Positions 11,611 through 23,600 of a DNA stretch of 64,000 bases are shown here, piece after piece. Position 1 is the stretch's first letter. Every line of letters starts with the position of its first letter. The notes below the pieces were generated by a model. It searched no databases. It saw only the letters and a program-made list of their open reading frames with translations, and was not told the DNA's origin. The stretch is from Symsagittifera roscoffensis (taxonomy: Eukaryota; Xenacoelomorpha; Acoela; Convolutidae): contig NC_087062.1 in assembly GCF_963678635.1 (NCBI RefSeq), forward strand, positions 29,228,833 to 29,292,832, in the 5' to 3' direction. A program made the position numbers and the translations under genes.

Positions 11611-12690
11611 GTCGGAAAGTAAGGATTGTTATAATAGCATTAACCGTACAAATTCAACAACCTAACCTTAATCAATCAAACCAGTGAAGTTATTCAGATA
11701 CGGCGTTTGGCAATCCGTACCGGATGACAAAAATGTTCGAGATATTTTAGACTACTCTCTTTTGTTGGAATTTGAATGACATTTGATCTTTGTATCATTT
11801 GAGTAGTCATCAAGCTAAAGATCCAAATATTGCCTAAATGCTGAAAAAATTTCTTTTCCCGTCTTGACGAAACCAGTGGGACAGATTTCCGTGTGGCTCA
11901 AAAAATAATACGAAGTCTTCCTTAATATTTGCTTCTTTTCTTGGAAAGCTGCATCTTTTGTAAGCCCAAAACTACATCAGTTGAGTTGAACGACAGTCTG
12001 ATTATTCAAGGCTTCCCTTGATACGATAAGTGTTGTTCCTATTAAGCTTTTATTTTTAAGATATCCAATCTCCGAACTAGCAGAAAAATTTATACAACAG
12101 ATTTTGAGGTTAAGAGATTTTGATTTTAGGACATTTTGATTTGAATGTTACTCTGTCGATGTTTGTTATCGATACGCTCCTGTCTTTTTTAACATTGTAA
12201 CACCACCCTCCGGTCATAAAAACACCATCAAATGACATAGCCACCGGACCAAAACTGCAAACTGCAGGTGACAATTCAGATTCGACGATGCCATTTTTCA
12301 ACAAAACGCACAGTATTTACATGCTCAATTATTAATACGCTCGGCCAATCTGACACGTGGTTTTTTACAGAGAGTAAGCGAGAAAAGAATCGGCTATTTT
12401 TTGTATATTTTTGAACAAAACAAATAAATACAAAAAACGCATCAAGTTTGCGCAGTTCAGATTTACAGTCACAGCGTGTTATGGACAATTGCTTCGACTA
12501 GTTTGTCCAAAAAATAATCAAAACAAAGACGGCTAATATAGAATATTACGTTTATTTCATCCATAGTTTAAACATCCATATATAACATCTGTCTTAAAAT
12601 AAATCCATAAAACCCGTTACTTGTTACAGTTTATATCCCCTTTTATGATAGTTTTGCCATTTTTCGTAAATAAATCATTGTCAAAAAAGA
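11611..12690. other. Gene-free interval and upstream region of the lamin-tail gene
   Basis: No coding sequence can be supported. The last 150 bases before 12691 are strongly AT-rich and are the likely 5' untranslated region and promoter of the next gene, without a clear TATA or initiator signal. Confidence 0.35.
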
Positions 12691-14421
12691 ATGACAGTCG
12701 GAGGCACCAAAGAAGGCATGTTTCCGCATCATTTGAATTTATTGAACAAAACGCGCCTTCAGGAAATTTTATCAGAGGTTGAAAATCATAAGAAACGTCT
12801 CAGTTCATTAGAAGAATCACAAAAAGAGCCTGAAATTCCAAATTTAGAAGAAATTGCGAAAGATATTGGAGCAGAAAATTTGGAGAACATTCTAGATCAC
12901 ATTGGTGAAAAATCAAGCGAAGAGCCAGAAGAAAAAGAAGAACAAATTCCACCGTCTCAAATTTTTTCAGCAACTGAAGCAAAATTGAAAGAATTCAAGG
13001 ATTGTTACGTCGAGGAAATCGATGCTTGGAAAGCTATTAACGAAGAGATTTCCGGGAAAATAGAAAATTTGGAAGGATTATGTCAAAAACAGGCCGAGAT
13101 AATTGAGGCTACTCAATCTAGTCTAAATTCTGAACAGATTAAGAGACACAAGAGCGAACACCTGTTGAAAATAATCCTCAAGCATAATCCCGCATTGACT
13201 CAGATACATATCGAAAACACTGTTCAAAACAAAGAAATCACTACAAACGAAAGAGCTGAAAATGATCTGAATGCTGAAGCTAAAAACGACGAAGTGCTTA
13301 CAAGAAACGAAAAAGCAACGAATGGATACCAAGGTGAAATATCTGCTTTGAAGGTCAAAATTAAACAGCTCACTGGCCAACTCGAAACTGAACAAGATAA
13401 AATCACAAAGCTCCAGGAAATAATCACCGAATATCATCAAGAAAAAGCGAAAGAAGAGAAACAGCGAGAAACACTTTTGGAGCAAAGAAGCCAAAACGCG
13501 CCAAGGTCTATCGCGTCCAGGCATTCATCAGCAGCTTTGATCAAAACTCTGGGCGAATCACAGGACTTTTTCGAAGAAATGTTCAACGAGCCCAAATTTC
13601 TGACGCTCTCCAGTCAGATGTTGTTAGGCAACGGGTTTGTTTCGAGCTCCACAGGTAATGTAAGAATCGACAATGTTCATCAAAATGGCGGTTTCATCGT
13701 GCTTAGAAACGGAAGTTTCGACCAGAATGAAGAAATCGGTTTTTTTATTCTGCAGCAGAAACTGAACGGAAAGGTCATCGCGTCATTTCGGTTCCCTCAG
13801 AGAGCAAAACTGAAGGCAGGTTCAAAGATCAATATCTGGGCATCTTCAGCTCCTGAAGGGAGAAATTGTCCTCCGTCTGACTATATATGGAAGGACCAAT
13901 ACAAATGCGTGTATGGACTAGAATGCATAACAGTGCTCTGTAAGCCGAACGGTCAGGCAGTCGCGTGGTACTGCGGTCAGCATCACTATGATGGGAATCT
14001 CCCAGAATTGAACGACCTGGAAATGCTGAGACGCCAGAGTCGGTTGATTCCGATGGTCGAAACTCAAATCGGCGAGTCGCAGAGGAAACTGCGGGAGTTC
14101 GTTCGTCGCGAGAAGACTGAACCGAGGCTCGCGACGAGTTATGACGTCAGGAAGCATCCACACGGGTTGCACTTTCACGTTCCTTCGCACCCGAGTAGTG
14201 ACCAATTCCGAGAGAAAGTTCTCGGTAACGACCAGACGAGCTTGATGCGACATATTCGGTTGTCCCGTACTCCAGATACGGTTCCGGAATTATATACAGG
14301 AGGAGCAAGGACAGGAGTTAAGGCACTCTACAGGGCCTGGGAGGGAACTCCAACTTTGGTTCCTATGAAGAGCAGCGCCGGAATGATCCGGAAAATTAGC
14401 TCTGCTCAAATCGCGCAATGA
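12691..14421 (+). CDS. Lamin tail domain (LTD) protein with N-terminal coiled coil, LMNTD1-like, single exon, 576 aa
   Basis: An uninterrupted frame runs from the ATG at 12691 to a TGA at 14419-14421. Residues 1-275 are Glu/Lys/Gln-rich with long heptad-like stretches (about 95-165 and 205-270), predicted coiled coil. Residues about 316-428 match the immunoglobulin-like lamin tail fold: GNVRIDN at the first strand, GGFIVLRNGS, FRFPQRAKLKAGSKINIWAS and a closing VAWYCGQHH. The order 'asymmetric strand, LKAGS..IWAS, W' is characteristic of LTDs. About 150 residues follow with an unrecognised, basic, His/Pro-containing tail (HPHGLHFHVPSHP). There is no obvious nuclear localisation plus CaaX ending, so it is not a canonical lamin; LMNTD1/2-type proteins are the closest architecture known to me. 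The lack of introns is unusual beside the neighbouring multi-exon genes and could mean retroposition. An upstream noncoding exon cannot be excluded. Confidence 0.85.
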   Translation: MTVGGTKEGMFPHHLNLLNKTRLQEILSEVENHKKRLSSLEESQKEPEIPNLEEIAKDIGAENLENILDHIGEKSSEEPEEKEEQIPPSQIFSATEAKLKEFKDCYVEEIDAWKAINEEISGKIENLEGLCQKQAEIIEATQSSLNSEQIKRHKSEHLLKIILKHNPALTQIHIENTVQNKEITTNERAENDLNAEAKNDEVLTRNEKATNGYQGEISALKVKIKQLTGQLETEQDKITKLQEIITEYHQEKAKEEKQRETLLEQRSQNAPRSIASRHSSAALIKTLGESQDFFEEMFNEPKFLTLSSQMLLGNGFVSSSTGNVRIDNVHQNGGFIVLRNGSFDQNEEIGFFILQQKLNGKVIASFRFPQRAKLKAGSKINIWASSAPEGRNCPPSDYIWKDQYKCVYGLECITVLCKPNGQAVAWYCGQHHYDGNLPELNDLEMLRRQSRLIPMVETQIGESQRKLREFVRREKTEPRLATSYDVRKHPHGLHFHVPSHPSSDQFREKVLGNDQTSLMRHIRLSRTPDTVPELYTGGARTGVKALYRAWEGTPTLVPMKSSAGMIRKISSAQIAQ

Positions 14422-14879
14422 AAATACACTAAAACTGCACAAAAATCAAATTTCTTATCTTCTAAACTCTGGCTCTAAACAACTCTTTCGCTTTATATAG
14501 TCTATATTTTTTATTAGAAATTACTAAACTATTTCTTTAGAAGTATATTACATCGATTGATGTGGTTCTTGCCATTATGGCTAATTTTCGAACATGAAAT
14601 GAAAACATAACAAATTCTTTTCCAGTACCCTCGCCCCCAATTTTCATTTACAGATGAACAAATTTTCACAAAATTTCTTTCCAGCAAAACGCCGTGTGAA
14701 CAATTTTTCAACAGTTTCATTTTGAAGTTTTACGAGGGGGTGGGAAACTTGAAAAGAGCCAAAATTCTAAATCGAAGTAGGCTGTTGACTCGAAATGAAT
14801 TTTTTGACCCAAACTAAAAACTGACCCGAAATAAAAACTCGATATAAGTTCTCAAATAAGTACAATTTTTTTCATTGTT
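14422..14879. other. 3' flank of the lamin-tail gene
   Basis: No AATAAA was noted immediately after the stop. The interval is AT-rich with no supported gene. Confidence 0.3.
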
Positions 14880-15473
14880 TCGACCATTTGAAAAATGAAA
14901 AGGAACTTTGTATTCGGGTGTGCTTTAGTTTTTTTTATTCTTTTTGTTTTCCACGCAAAACCAGCTACCACAAATAATCATCGTACTGAGTTGTGTGAAT
15001 TATAATATTGATGCCCTTTCAATCGTGATTCGAACCACATTAAAAAATTCCAAAACTTTTTTTTTCTAGTGTCAAGAAAAACCAGTTTAAAATTTTTGAT
15101 TTTTCGTCTGAATTCGAGCGAATAAAGCAAGCGAGCAGGTTTACAACAGGTGAGATCTGCCTAACTTAAGACCTTAAAACTTAACTTTAAGCGAGTAAAA
15201 CTAGTTTTTGGAGTTTTTAAACATCATTTTGGGAACCGAAAACTTCAAAAATTCTCATCAAAAAATTTTGAAAAAAAAATTTTGAACCAATTTGCCTATA
15301 TTACTGTGACTGTCTAATATGCCTAATCTTTGTTTTTACGTCAGATCATTTTATCACAGCAACCAAAAAACTACACTAAATTGAATAAAAAAAACTTTCT
15401 GAGCCGTTGTTTTCTAAAGACATTGGTCGGAATATTCTGAGCAACTTGCAGACTAACCGGCTATCCTTGTTTG
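14880..15473 (+). repeat. Dispersed repeat family C, copy 1
   Basis: It begins near GGAACTTTGTATTCGGGTG and passes through TTTTCCACGCAAAACCAGC, a GTCAAGAAAAACCAGTTT block, a GCCTAATCTTTGTTTTTACG block, and ends near GCAACTTGCAGACTAACCGGCTATCC. The same order is seen at 15474-15725 (partial), at 27030-27620 (inverted) and at 53130-53690. It has no coding capacity; the class is unknown. Confidence 0.6.
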
Positions 15474-15725
15474 TTTTCTGCTTTTTGTTTTCCACGCAAA
15501 ATCAGGTACCACAGATAATCATTGGACTGGGTTGTGTGATATATCATATTAAAGCTCTTTTAGACGTGACTTAAACCACATATAAAAAATTCCAAAAAAC
15601 TTTCCCAGTGTCGAGAAAAACCGGTTTGAAATTTTTGATTTTTCGTCTTAAGTCGAGCATTATGCCTAAAGCTGCATTATGCCTAATTTAAGACCTTTAA
15701 ACTTTATTTTGTGCAAAATTAGGCT
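15474..15725 (+). repeat. Dispersed repeat family C, partial copy 2
   Basis: It repeats the first half of copy 1 (TTTTCCACGCAAAATCAGG, AATCATTGGACTGGGTTGTG, GTGTCGAGAAAAACCGGTTT, GCCTAATTTAAGACC) directly downstream in the same orientation, so the two form a local tandem. Confidence 0.6.
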
Positions 15726-15754
15726 TTTGTTTTTACTTTTCAGAAAAATTTTTG

Positions 15755-15835
15755 TCAACAAACATACATATATACATACATAAAAACAAATAAACATAAA
15801 AATCGAACATACATGAAAACAAATATAGATAAAAA
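15755..15835. repeat. Degenerate ACATA/AAACA simple repeat
   Basis: Interrupted runs of ACATACATATATACATACATA followed by AAAACAAATAAACATA-type words form a low-complexity tract. Confidence 0.6.
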
Positions 15836-18800
15836 TTGATGTTAAAAAAATTTCGTTGTCTTCATTTCTAAAAAGAACAAATGATTATAATGATTTGCAA
15901 CGAATGTTATTTCTTTCTTAAAAAATAGCTGTATAATTAATTTTTGGTTGATCAAAATCGATTATGTTTCGCTTTTGAAGACACTGACAAAAAATTCAAA
16001 AGTAATTGATTCCTATCTATCGAATTACCCGGGATGGTATGCTAGTAGTCAGAAAATGAATAATTCAGTCGAAAAAAAATAAAATAAAAAACTCGGTCTA
16101 AGTAAAAAAAATTATCGAGTAAGCAAAATACCAGCGTTAAATTAGCACTGTAACAAACTTTACAAATCAGCAACTACACCGAAAAAAATTGGATAAACGT
16201 CCACTGAGCCAAAAAAAAATCCGATATAAATCGAAAAAACGTCCGGTGAGCCGAATAAACGTCCGTGGAGCCGATAAACGTCCGTAGAGACCAGAGCCCT
16301 GGTGATTAGGTCAGCAGCGAAGTATCAAAAAAGTAACAAATCATAAAGTTTAGAAAAAGTAACTTTTGAGAGATTGATTATAGCAGAGATGCCCTAAAAT
16401 GCTCCATTTTGGACAAAACTGATAATCGAAAAAGCCTTGTACACAATTACAAAACAAGAAACAAGTGCAACATTGTTTTAGTAAGCAAGTATAGTTTAAT
16501 CGTAACATAAACAAGTCGCAATTATATCGCAACTGTAGCAAGGATAATCAACTGCTGCGCAAATATCACAGAATCTTCTGACTACGATATGTTGTGCAAA
16601 GAAGTGTTTAAAAAGGATTTTTTTTTTCAAAATAATTTTTTAAAACACCCTGTCAATTTTTTTTAGTAAAGTTCGACTAAATTACGTAGAAACTGCAGAA
16701 TTAAAGGTAATTATAAATAAAAAATATGACTGTGAAAATCACACTTTTGATTCCTGCGAGCTTAGCACAGAGAAATAGCCGGTTTCTCCATTGATAACAT
16801 TTTATTGAAAATCGATAAGATAGATCTCAAAAAATGAAATTTGTGCAAAGTGCAAAAAAATCCATATGCGCCGAAATACAAATTACATACAATTTCGTTT
16901 TATCTGCCTTCCATCAAACAAAAGCTAGCTATCAATTAGTCATGAACAAATATACATCGCTATGTTTCAACAGTTAACTATATATAATAAATCAAAAATT
17001 CCACCGAATAATGAGCACCTTTTTTTGCGACTTGGTTTGGAAAAAATGAGGATACCGTAATACGTAATATAACACTACGCTCCGTATGTGTAAAAATTAA
17101 AATTTCTACGACTCAGCCATGCTGGAGCAGTCAAAAGTTAAAAAAGTAGCCTTTGAAACTACGCATTCTAAGTAAGTGCAGTAATTTTCATGTGCAAAAT
17201 TTGTAAGGAAATTTGTTCATGGGGAATTAAGACTGATCCCCATTACAAGTCCCTTGCTCTCGGAAAAGAAGCTAAGAAAAAAGAAACTAAGTCTTCAAAA
17301 ATGATCATTTGCTTTGTGCGAGAAACTAACCTATGCCTCAGGGTTTAAAAGTCTCACATCCTTTTATTCGAGCCGCGATCTCTTGAAAACAAAATAAAAC
17401 TAACCACCACTAAAGAATCTTACATGCTACTAAATTGCCTATTTCTTGAAATATATCTGAAACGCTACATCTAAGAAATAACCTTATTTGCTATTTAACT
17501 TTAGGAAAGTTGCTTTCTAGTTGCGCTGGCTTGGTTTGCCCAATTAAAGTACAAATATGTACTGACATTTTTCACAGAAATAGGCTGCATAAATTTGGAA
17601 TAAAAGATGCGTATTATAACATAAGCTTTGCTTAGGTAAAAATAAGTGCAGCTGAATTAAACATCTTTTTGAAAAAAAAAAAATCAAGAACAAAAATCTT
17701 TTTTAATGCTTCAGGTTTCGGAAGAACAATTTTTTTTCACTTTTGCTTGCCCGTCGCAACCTGGGTTGACATCAATTGCTTAGGATATAAATTCACTATT
17801 TGGGAAAAAGCATTTCACACATGACTTGTAGACTAGCATTTTCTCGTTGTATGAAAGTAATCGACTAGCATTTCTTTGTTTCTTAAAAGAGTGTGACTAG
17901 CAATTTCTCGTTTTTTGAAAGTTTACGAACAGAGATTGAGATTGGGTGAAAATGTTTCTTTTCGTACTGAGTTTGGTTTTATTTTTTTTTGTGTTAATCC
18001 TGACATACAATTAATCGAAAAGTCGATAAAAACTACAAATTTAAGTGGCAAAGATCTCAAAGATAAATTTAATTTTACATATTAAATATTAGAAAAATTG
18101 AAATTATTTGTGCAAAGCTAAAAGCTTCTTTAATAAATTTTTTTTCAACGGTTGTAAACTGCTGATTATTTCATAACAGACTTTAGGCTTATCTAAAAAT
18201 TGAGACAGTATATTGATTAGATTTTCAAAAAAAAAGTAAATATTTTATTAATTTTTTCGGATGTCTGATAGTTAACAGAAATATTTTTCCGGCTAAAAAA
18301 AGGTAATTTTTTCTAGTTTTTTGTTTGTAAAAAAACTGCTTGTCATTAAATATTTACAGTTTGAGTTTGTATGACTGGCAGTTTTTTTAATTATATTTTT
18401 TTTCTGGAGTTTGCAGTCTTCAAAAAGAGTTAAAACCGCTCTTTAAAACCGCTACATAGTTCGTATTAATTACGATCAACTTCATTTTAAAAAAATTTTG
18501 TAGTAGAAAACGCTATTTTTTAAAAAAAAAAACGCAGAACGTTCATGGTATGAAAGTTATGACTAGCATGTTCAGAAATTCAGCATGTGGAATTGTATGA
18601 CTAGCATTTTACATGTACGGAAGTGAATCCGGTTGAATAACAAGAACCCATATGATATAAAAGATGGAAAAAAAACACAATCTTCAAAAAATGTTTATTT
18701 ATGTAGATTTTAAAATTAATATCTCTTTTGTGTAACTGAACCCTTCGTGTAATTTTAATGAACCCTATTATTCCGCTAGATATTTTGAAATCTAAATCTC

Positions 18801-20635
18801 CTTTAGAACTACAAGTCATACTTTGTTTTGTGGCCATTCGCAATTTTGTTGTAGAGCCTACTGTAACCTATCATTGAGAAGAAAAAAAATTGCAAATCGA
18901 ATTTCTACCTAAGGTCAAACCATCAAAACAGAAAATAAAAGTTTACAATTCTTTTCCGAAAGAAAAACATCAGTTAAAACCGCACGAACTAAACCTTTGA
19001 AAATCAATCAGTGAAAGGATTATTCAATGGGTAAAAAAATCTTATTTCTAAAAAAATAGCAGTTTTGTTTTTATGAAAAACTATGCATTGCAAAGAAAAA
19101 TAGAAACACTTAAGTCTCTTCGCAAATGAAAAACAAGTATGATAGACAATTTTTCGATATAATTTCAATTTGAGAAAGCTGAACTTATAGCTGCTTATTC
19201 AAATCCACTGAAATCGAAAATCAAAATCCAAGTTTTTTCATAATCATTATTTTTGCTGCTCGACAGTTGAGTTTGCCTACCTTTGAATAGACAGAACGCA
19301 CAGAACTGAAGAAACCAAATGTCAAAACGCAAAAAATCGAATTGGAATATGAACTAACTTTTGAGACTGAATCATAAGCGTTCCGCAAAATTAGGCAAAT
19401 GGCTACAATAACAATACTTTCAATGAAAGGAGAGAGGAATCATGTTTTTAAAATAACATGTGGAGTGAATTGAAAAGAAATCATAAGTCAAACCGCTTAA
19501 ATACAACACAAAGTGTTAATCACTTCTAAGACATTTCTATTAAAATGAATCCAAAAAAATTTTACACGACCTATCTAAGTCCATTCATTTCTTTCATTGA
19601 CTCTCAGAAACGAGCAAATACAACTTTCAAAATTGTTTTCTTGAAAAAAGCACTATCTGAACTAATGAAAAATTTGAGCATCTTAGGCACTTTATGGGTT
19701 TTTTTCTGAGTCTTACCAGTGCATAAATGAAGAAAATAAAACAAGCATACCAAGTGAGACTTGTGAACGAATTTCGCAAGCTGGTTTCTTTCGTTTTGCT
19801 GGTTTCGGAAACGTGGTTTTTATAGCGAATACTACATTTATCTGACTCTCGGTTAAGGAGAACGGTTACGAATTTCTATTCATCATGTAAATGAGATAAT
19901 AGTACAGAGCCAGATCGATAACTAATGATCAGAAAAATGACAGCAGCATAACCCTGTATTAGTTAAAAGAAAATTTAATAAAAAACAATTAAAGTTAGTT
20001 AAGAATATTATAAGATACAGGAAATGAATCTACAAAGCAGCTCGAGTATTAAGTATTTACAGCTCTCTCAAATGATGTTCAAATACGGCCCCTGATAAAA
20101 TTTCAGTGCATTACAGTTTTAGGAAAAATTTCTACTGTGCATGGATTCATGAAAACAAACATCTACGTCTAGTCTAAACTTACGAAGACTAACTGCTACA
20201 ACTAAACCGATGTTATATTTAAACTACTGTTGAGCACAGGTTCAGCACAAAACTCAGTGAGTGGTAATTCAGGCTCCAAAATTGATATAATGCATTGCGT
20301 TGTGATTGAATATTGTTGGTTGAGCTAGGCAAACAACTGTAAACCGTAAAACTCTAGTTTTTTTTGCACTAATTGTGAAGTTTGATCAAGTTAATTTATG
20401 CCTGTTTTTGTTTTCAAATTAAACATGAATTAAATATGAGCGAATAAGCTCGCCTACGTGACAAAGCTTTAAATAGGTTTTAAACTTAGACAAGGTTGTT
20501 TGTACTTGTAGCTCAAAAATTTCATTCTTTATCTAAAGGAGAAAGGACAAACTAACTTGATCTTTAAATTCCTATTTGTTTCACATAGTTTCATTAGTTC
20601 GATCACTTTTGACAATCATTCAACTTCAGTCTTCC
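15836..20635. other. Long gene-free AT-rich interval with a recurring GACTAGCATTT motif
   Basis: No gene was found in 4.8 kb; every open frame is short and unconvincing. The word GACTAGCA(T/A)TT recurs at about 17831, 17863, 17895 (spacing about 32 bases, with TTCTCGTT and TGAAAGT following) and again at 18561 and 18599, with a near match at about 18373. The last 250 bases lie 3' of the CPT1 stop codon. Confidence 0.5.
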
Positions 20636-23600
20636 TTAGTCTTCGTACAATGCCTTCATGTCCAACAGAGCCTGTCTGATTCTTCCTCGGAACCTATGCG
20701 AATCTGTGTTCAGACTACTGTTTCTTGATGACACGTGGAACCAGAAAATGTCTTCCCCTGCTACGATATACGACACTCCGTACCCGTCAAAGGAGACAGG
20801 CCCGAACCCTCCCCCCGGACTCCTGAACATCGGTTCTTTTTCTAAACTGACCAGGTTCATTTGCACCTGAGGGGTCTGAGAAGTCGAGAGCCTCCAGGGT
20901 TCGTAGATGACCTTCTGCAAGAAGTCGTGATCCTTCTTGAGATACTTGGACACCACATACAGACAAAACAAATGTCGATCTACTCCTTTTCCCGCCATGG
21001 CGTCTCTATACAGCTTAGAATGGTAATCGCAACTCTTCCAAATCATGTCTCTCAGTTCCTGCTTTGACTTAGATCCACTTTCGATAGCCAAGACGAAATT
21101 GCAGGTGTCTTGAGTGCATGATCTTACTGTTTCTGTTCTGCCTTCCCTGTATAACCTTGTCATTGAGGCTTCGTACGTCAAGTGGAACTTTCCGATATCT
21201 CTATAGTAAGCTAGCTGAAGAGCCAGTTGAATATAACCATCTGGACTGCACTTACACTTCTTCACGAATCCCTTTCCATAGTCACCGAACATCATGAGTT
21301 TGATGTCTGTGTCGGCTATTAGTGTCTGAGCATCTGCTACAGCTAAGTCAATGTCTTTCAGACACGCTTCCGAGAAGTCCCATTGGAGTTTGACAGCAGA
21401 CAGTTTCTTGTCTGATGGTTCCCCTTTGCAGCTTCCGTCCTCTTCGTACCCTAAAACATAACTCACACTTTTAAAAAATACTACTGTCTGCCAATTTCAA
21501 GCTCGTATTCAGGCCTGTGAGCATTGATAAATTATTCTTAAAATCACTGTTATAACTTAGACTCATACTTAACAGTCATCACCGGATCCAACCATTGTTA
21601 TTGAAGTACAATGAATTGAGTTCCTATCCTGTCAAATGCGAGCTAAAAGTCGATTTGACAAAAAAAAAGATGTGTTATAGTCACTAGCGAAGGTGAGGCG
21701 GCAATTCGAAACTTGACCAAAAAAGCATGAACTACTTTGACAGAGGTGCCAATAATGAGTCCCCGTGATAAGCTCACAGTTATTACGTCGGTCCCTTTCC
21801 TTGTGGATAAACCATCATATCTTATCTTAGTACAAATATTCACTACAATTTTGAGAAGTTTAGGATGATTCAGTGTTACTAACCAAACACCCTGTAGTCC
21901 TGGTAGAAAGCGTACTCGAATGCTTGACAACACACCGGTGCATCTGCCCAGGAGTGCTCGGCGTTGACACAAGTGCGTCCATTCTTAAACACTGTGACCG
22001 ACAAGGTCTTATCGAACCATTTGTTGTATCCGTTGCCATGCAGAGCCTCGGCTGCATATCGGTCGCCTGAAATCGACACAATAACTTGTAGACAAAAAAC
22101 CTTTTAGAAATTGTAAAAATAGTCATGAAAAGGTGAAATAAAAAAACTCAGCAAAAGTTGAATTGAAAAAAGGCTATTTGACACCAGATAAAACATTTAA
22201 TAACATGATTCTACGCGCTTTTTCGCGCGATTTGCGCTTTCTTAATTCAAGAGCGCAATTTGCCTATCTTTCAGCAAATGAACTTGAATTGAACTCAAAA
22301 AGTCCATATATATCTAAGTTCATCCATAACTGTTTTAACATGTATGATGCAGTTCTGTAGTTATTAGAGCATTTACAGTCTTTTCCGTGAAAAACAAATC
22401 ATCAAGATTTATATGAAAGAAAATCACTTCATTCTTTTACAATTAACAACCTATTCCATTATTCCTTCCTATTCTTTGAGAGAGGTTGGAAGAAACTATT
22501 GTACGCTTTATTTGGTACCTCATTTAAATACCTTTCTGGCTTTCCTGTAAAGCTTTAAAAAATTAAGCTTACTCTCAAATTGTTTTGATTTGTAAGAAAG
22601 AATGTATTTTAACGTCTGTAAAATACCAAATTTATTTCAAACACCCTGCACCTTCTTTGTTCCAAGACTGTACAACATACTTTCGCCAGCCATATTTTTA
22701 AGGGCCAGTGAGCGGATTCAAAACCTAATCTTTCCATTGAATTAATTTGAGCATCAAATCAAAATGTTAAGAACTTCGGTTGCACTATTTGCGGGTCAGA
22801 AAAGTCTAATCCTAAAGCTGCATTTGAATATGTTTGACATCAAATACAAAATTTTATCGCGGTTGACATCAAATACCAACATTTATCTATCTAATCTTTA
22901 TCGCCGTACTGACTACAAAGCAAATTGGCCCCTTGGATAATTATACTTCAAAACCTAGCTACTCTTTTAGACTTTAATCTCTTACCTTCGGACTCGTCTT
23001 CAGGGTTGAAGTTCGCCTCTTTGTCCTCCAGAATGAGCACAAATGCCGCACTCTCAATTATGTTCAGTGACTTCCTGTTTGTAGGATTGCTCAGAAAGTA
23101 AGATTCCCGACATCTAAAAAATACGAAAATTATAATAAAACTAAAACAGAGGCGAAGCTGCAAGAGGATATACTCAGAAATAACACTTAAACGTTATGAA
23201 CCCTAGTCATTGTAGCATGAAAAGCGTTAGAAAACAAAAGCACGAAAAAACAAACATTTTTATTTCCAAGTTTTCAATTTCATGAAACAAATTGAAGCTC
23301 TTTCAATTTCAGACAGAGATGATACTGCACGCAAACAGGTGCAAAAAGAAACTCAATTGAAGGAAGAAAATGCAATTTCAGGAAATTCGAAAGCAAATTA
23401 TGACAGCTTTGAAGCCTATGAGATTTCAACCACGAACCTCAAGACCAAGATTCAGCTGCCTTAAACACTACTGCTAGGATAAAACTACTTTCACACACTA
23501 ACTATTTCTATTAATGCGTTTATTATCCATTTTCCCCCCATTGTGGCGGGGTTGGACTTTCACACAGTCCCACATTTTTTGATGAACGGGCGCTCTAATA

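Noticed and set aside
20658-21067. Plus-strand open frames opposite the last CPT1 exon
   Set aside because: They are antisense shadows of the CPT1 coding frame.
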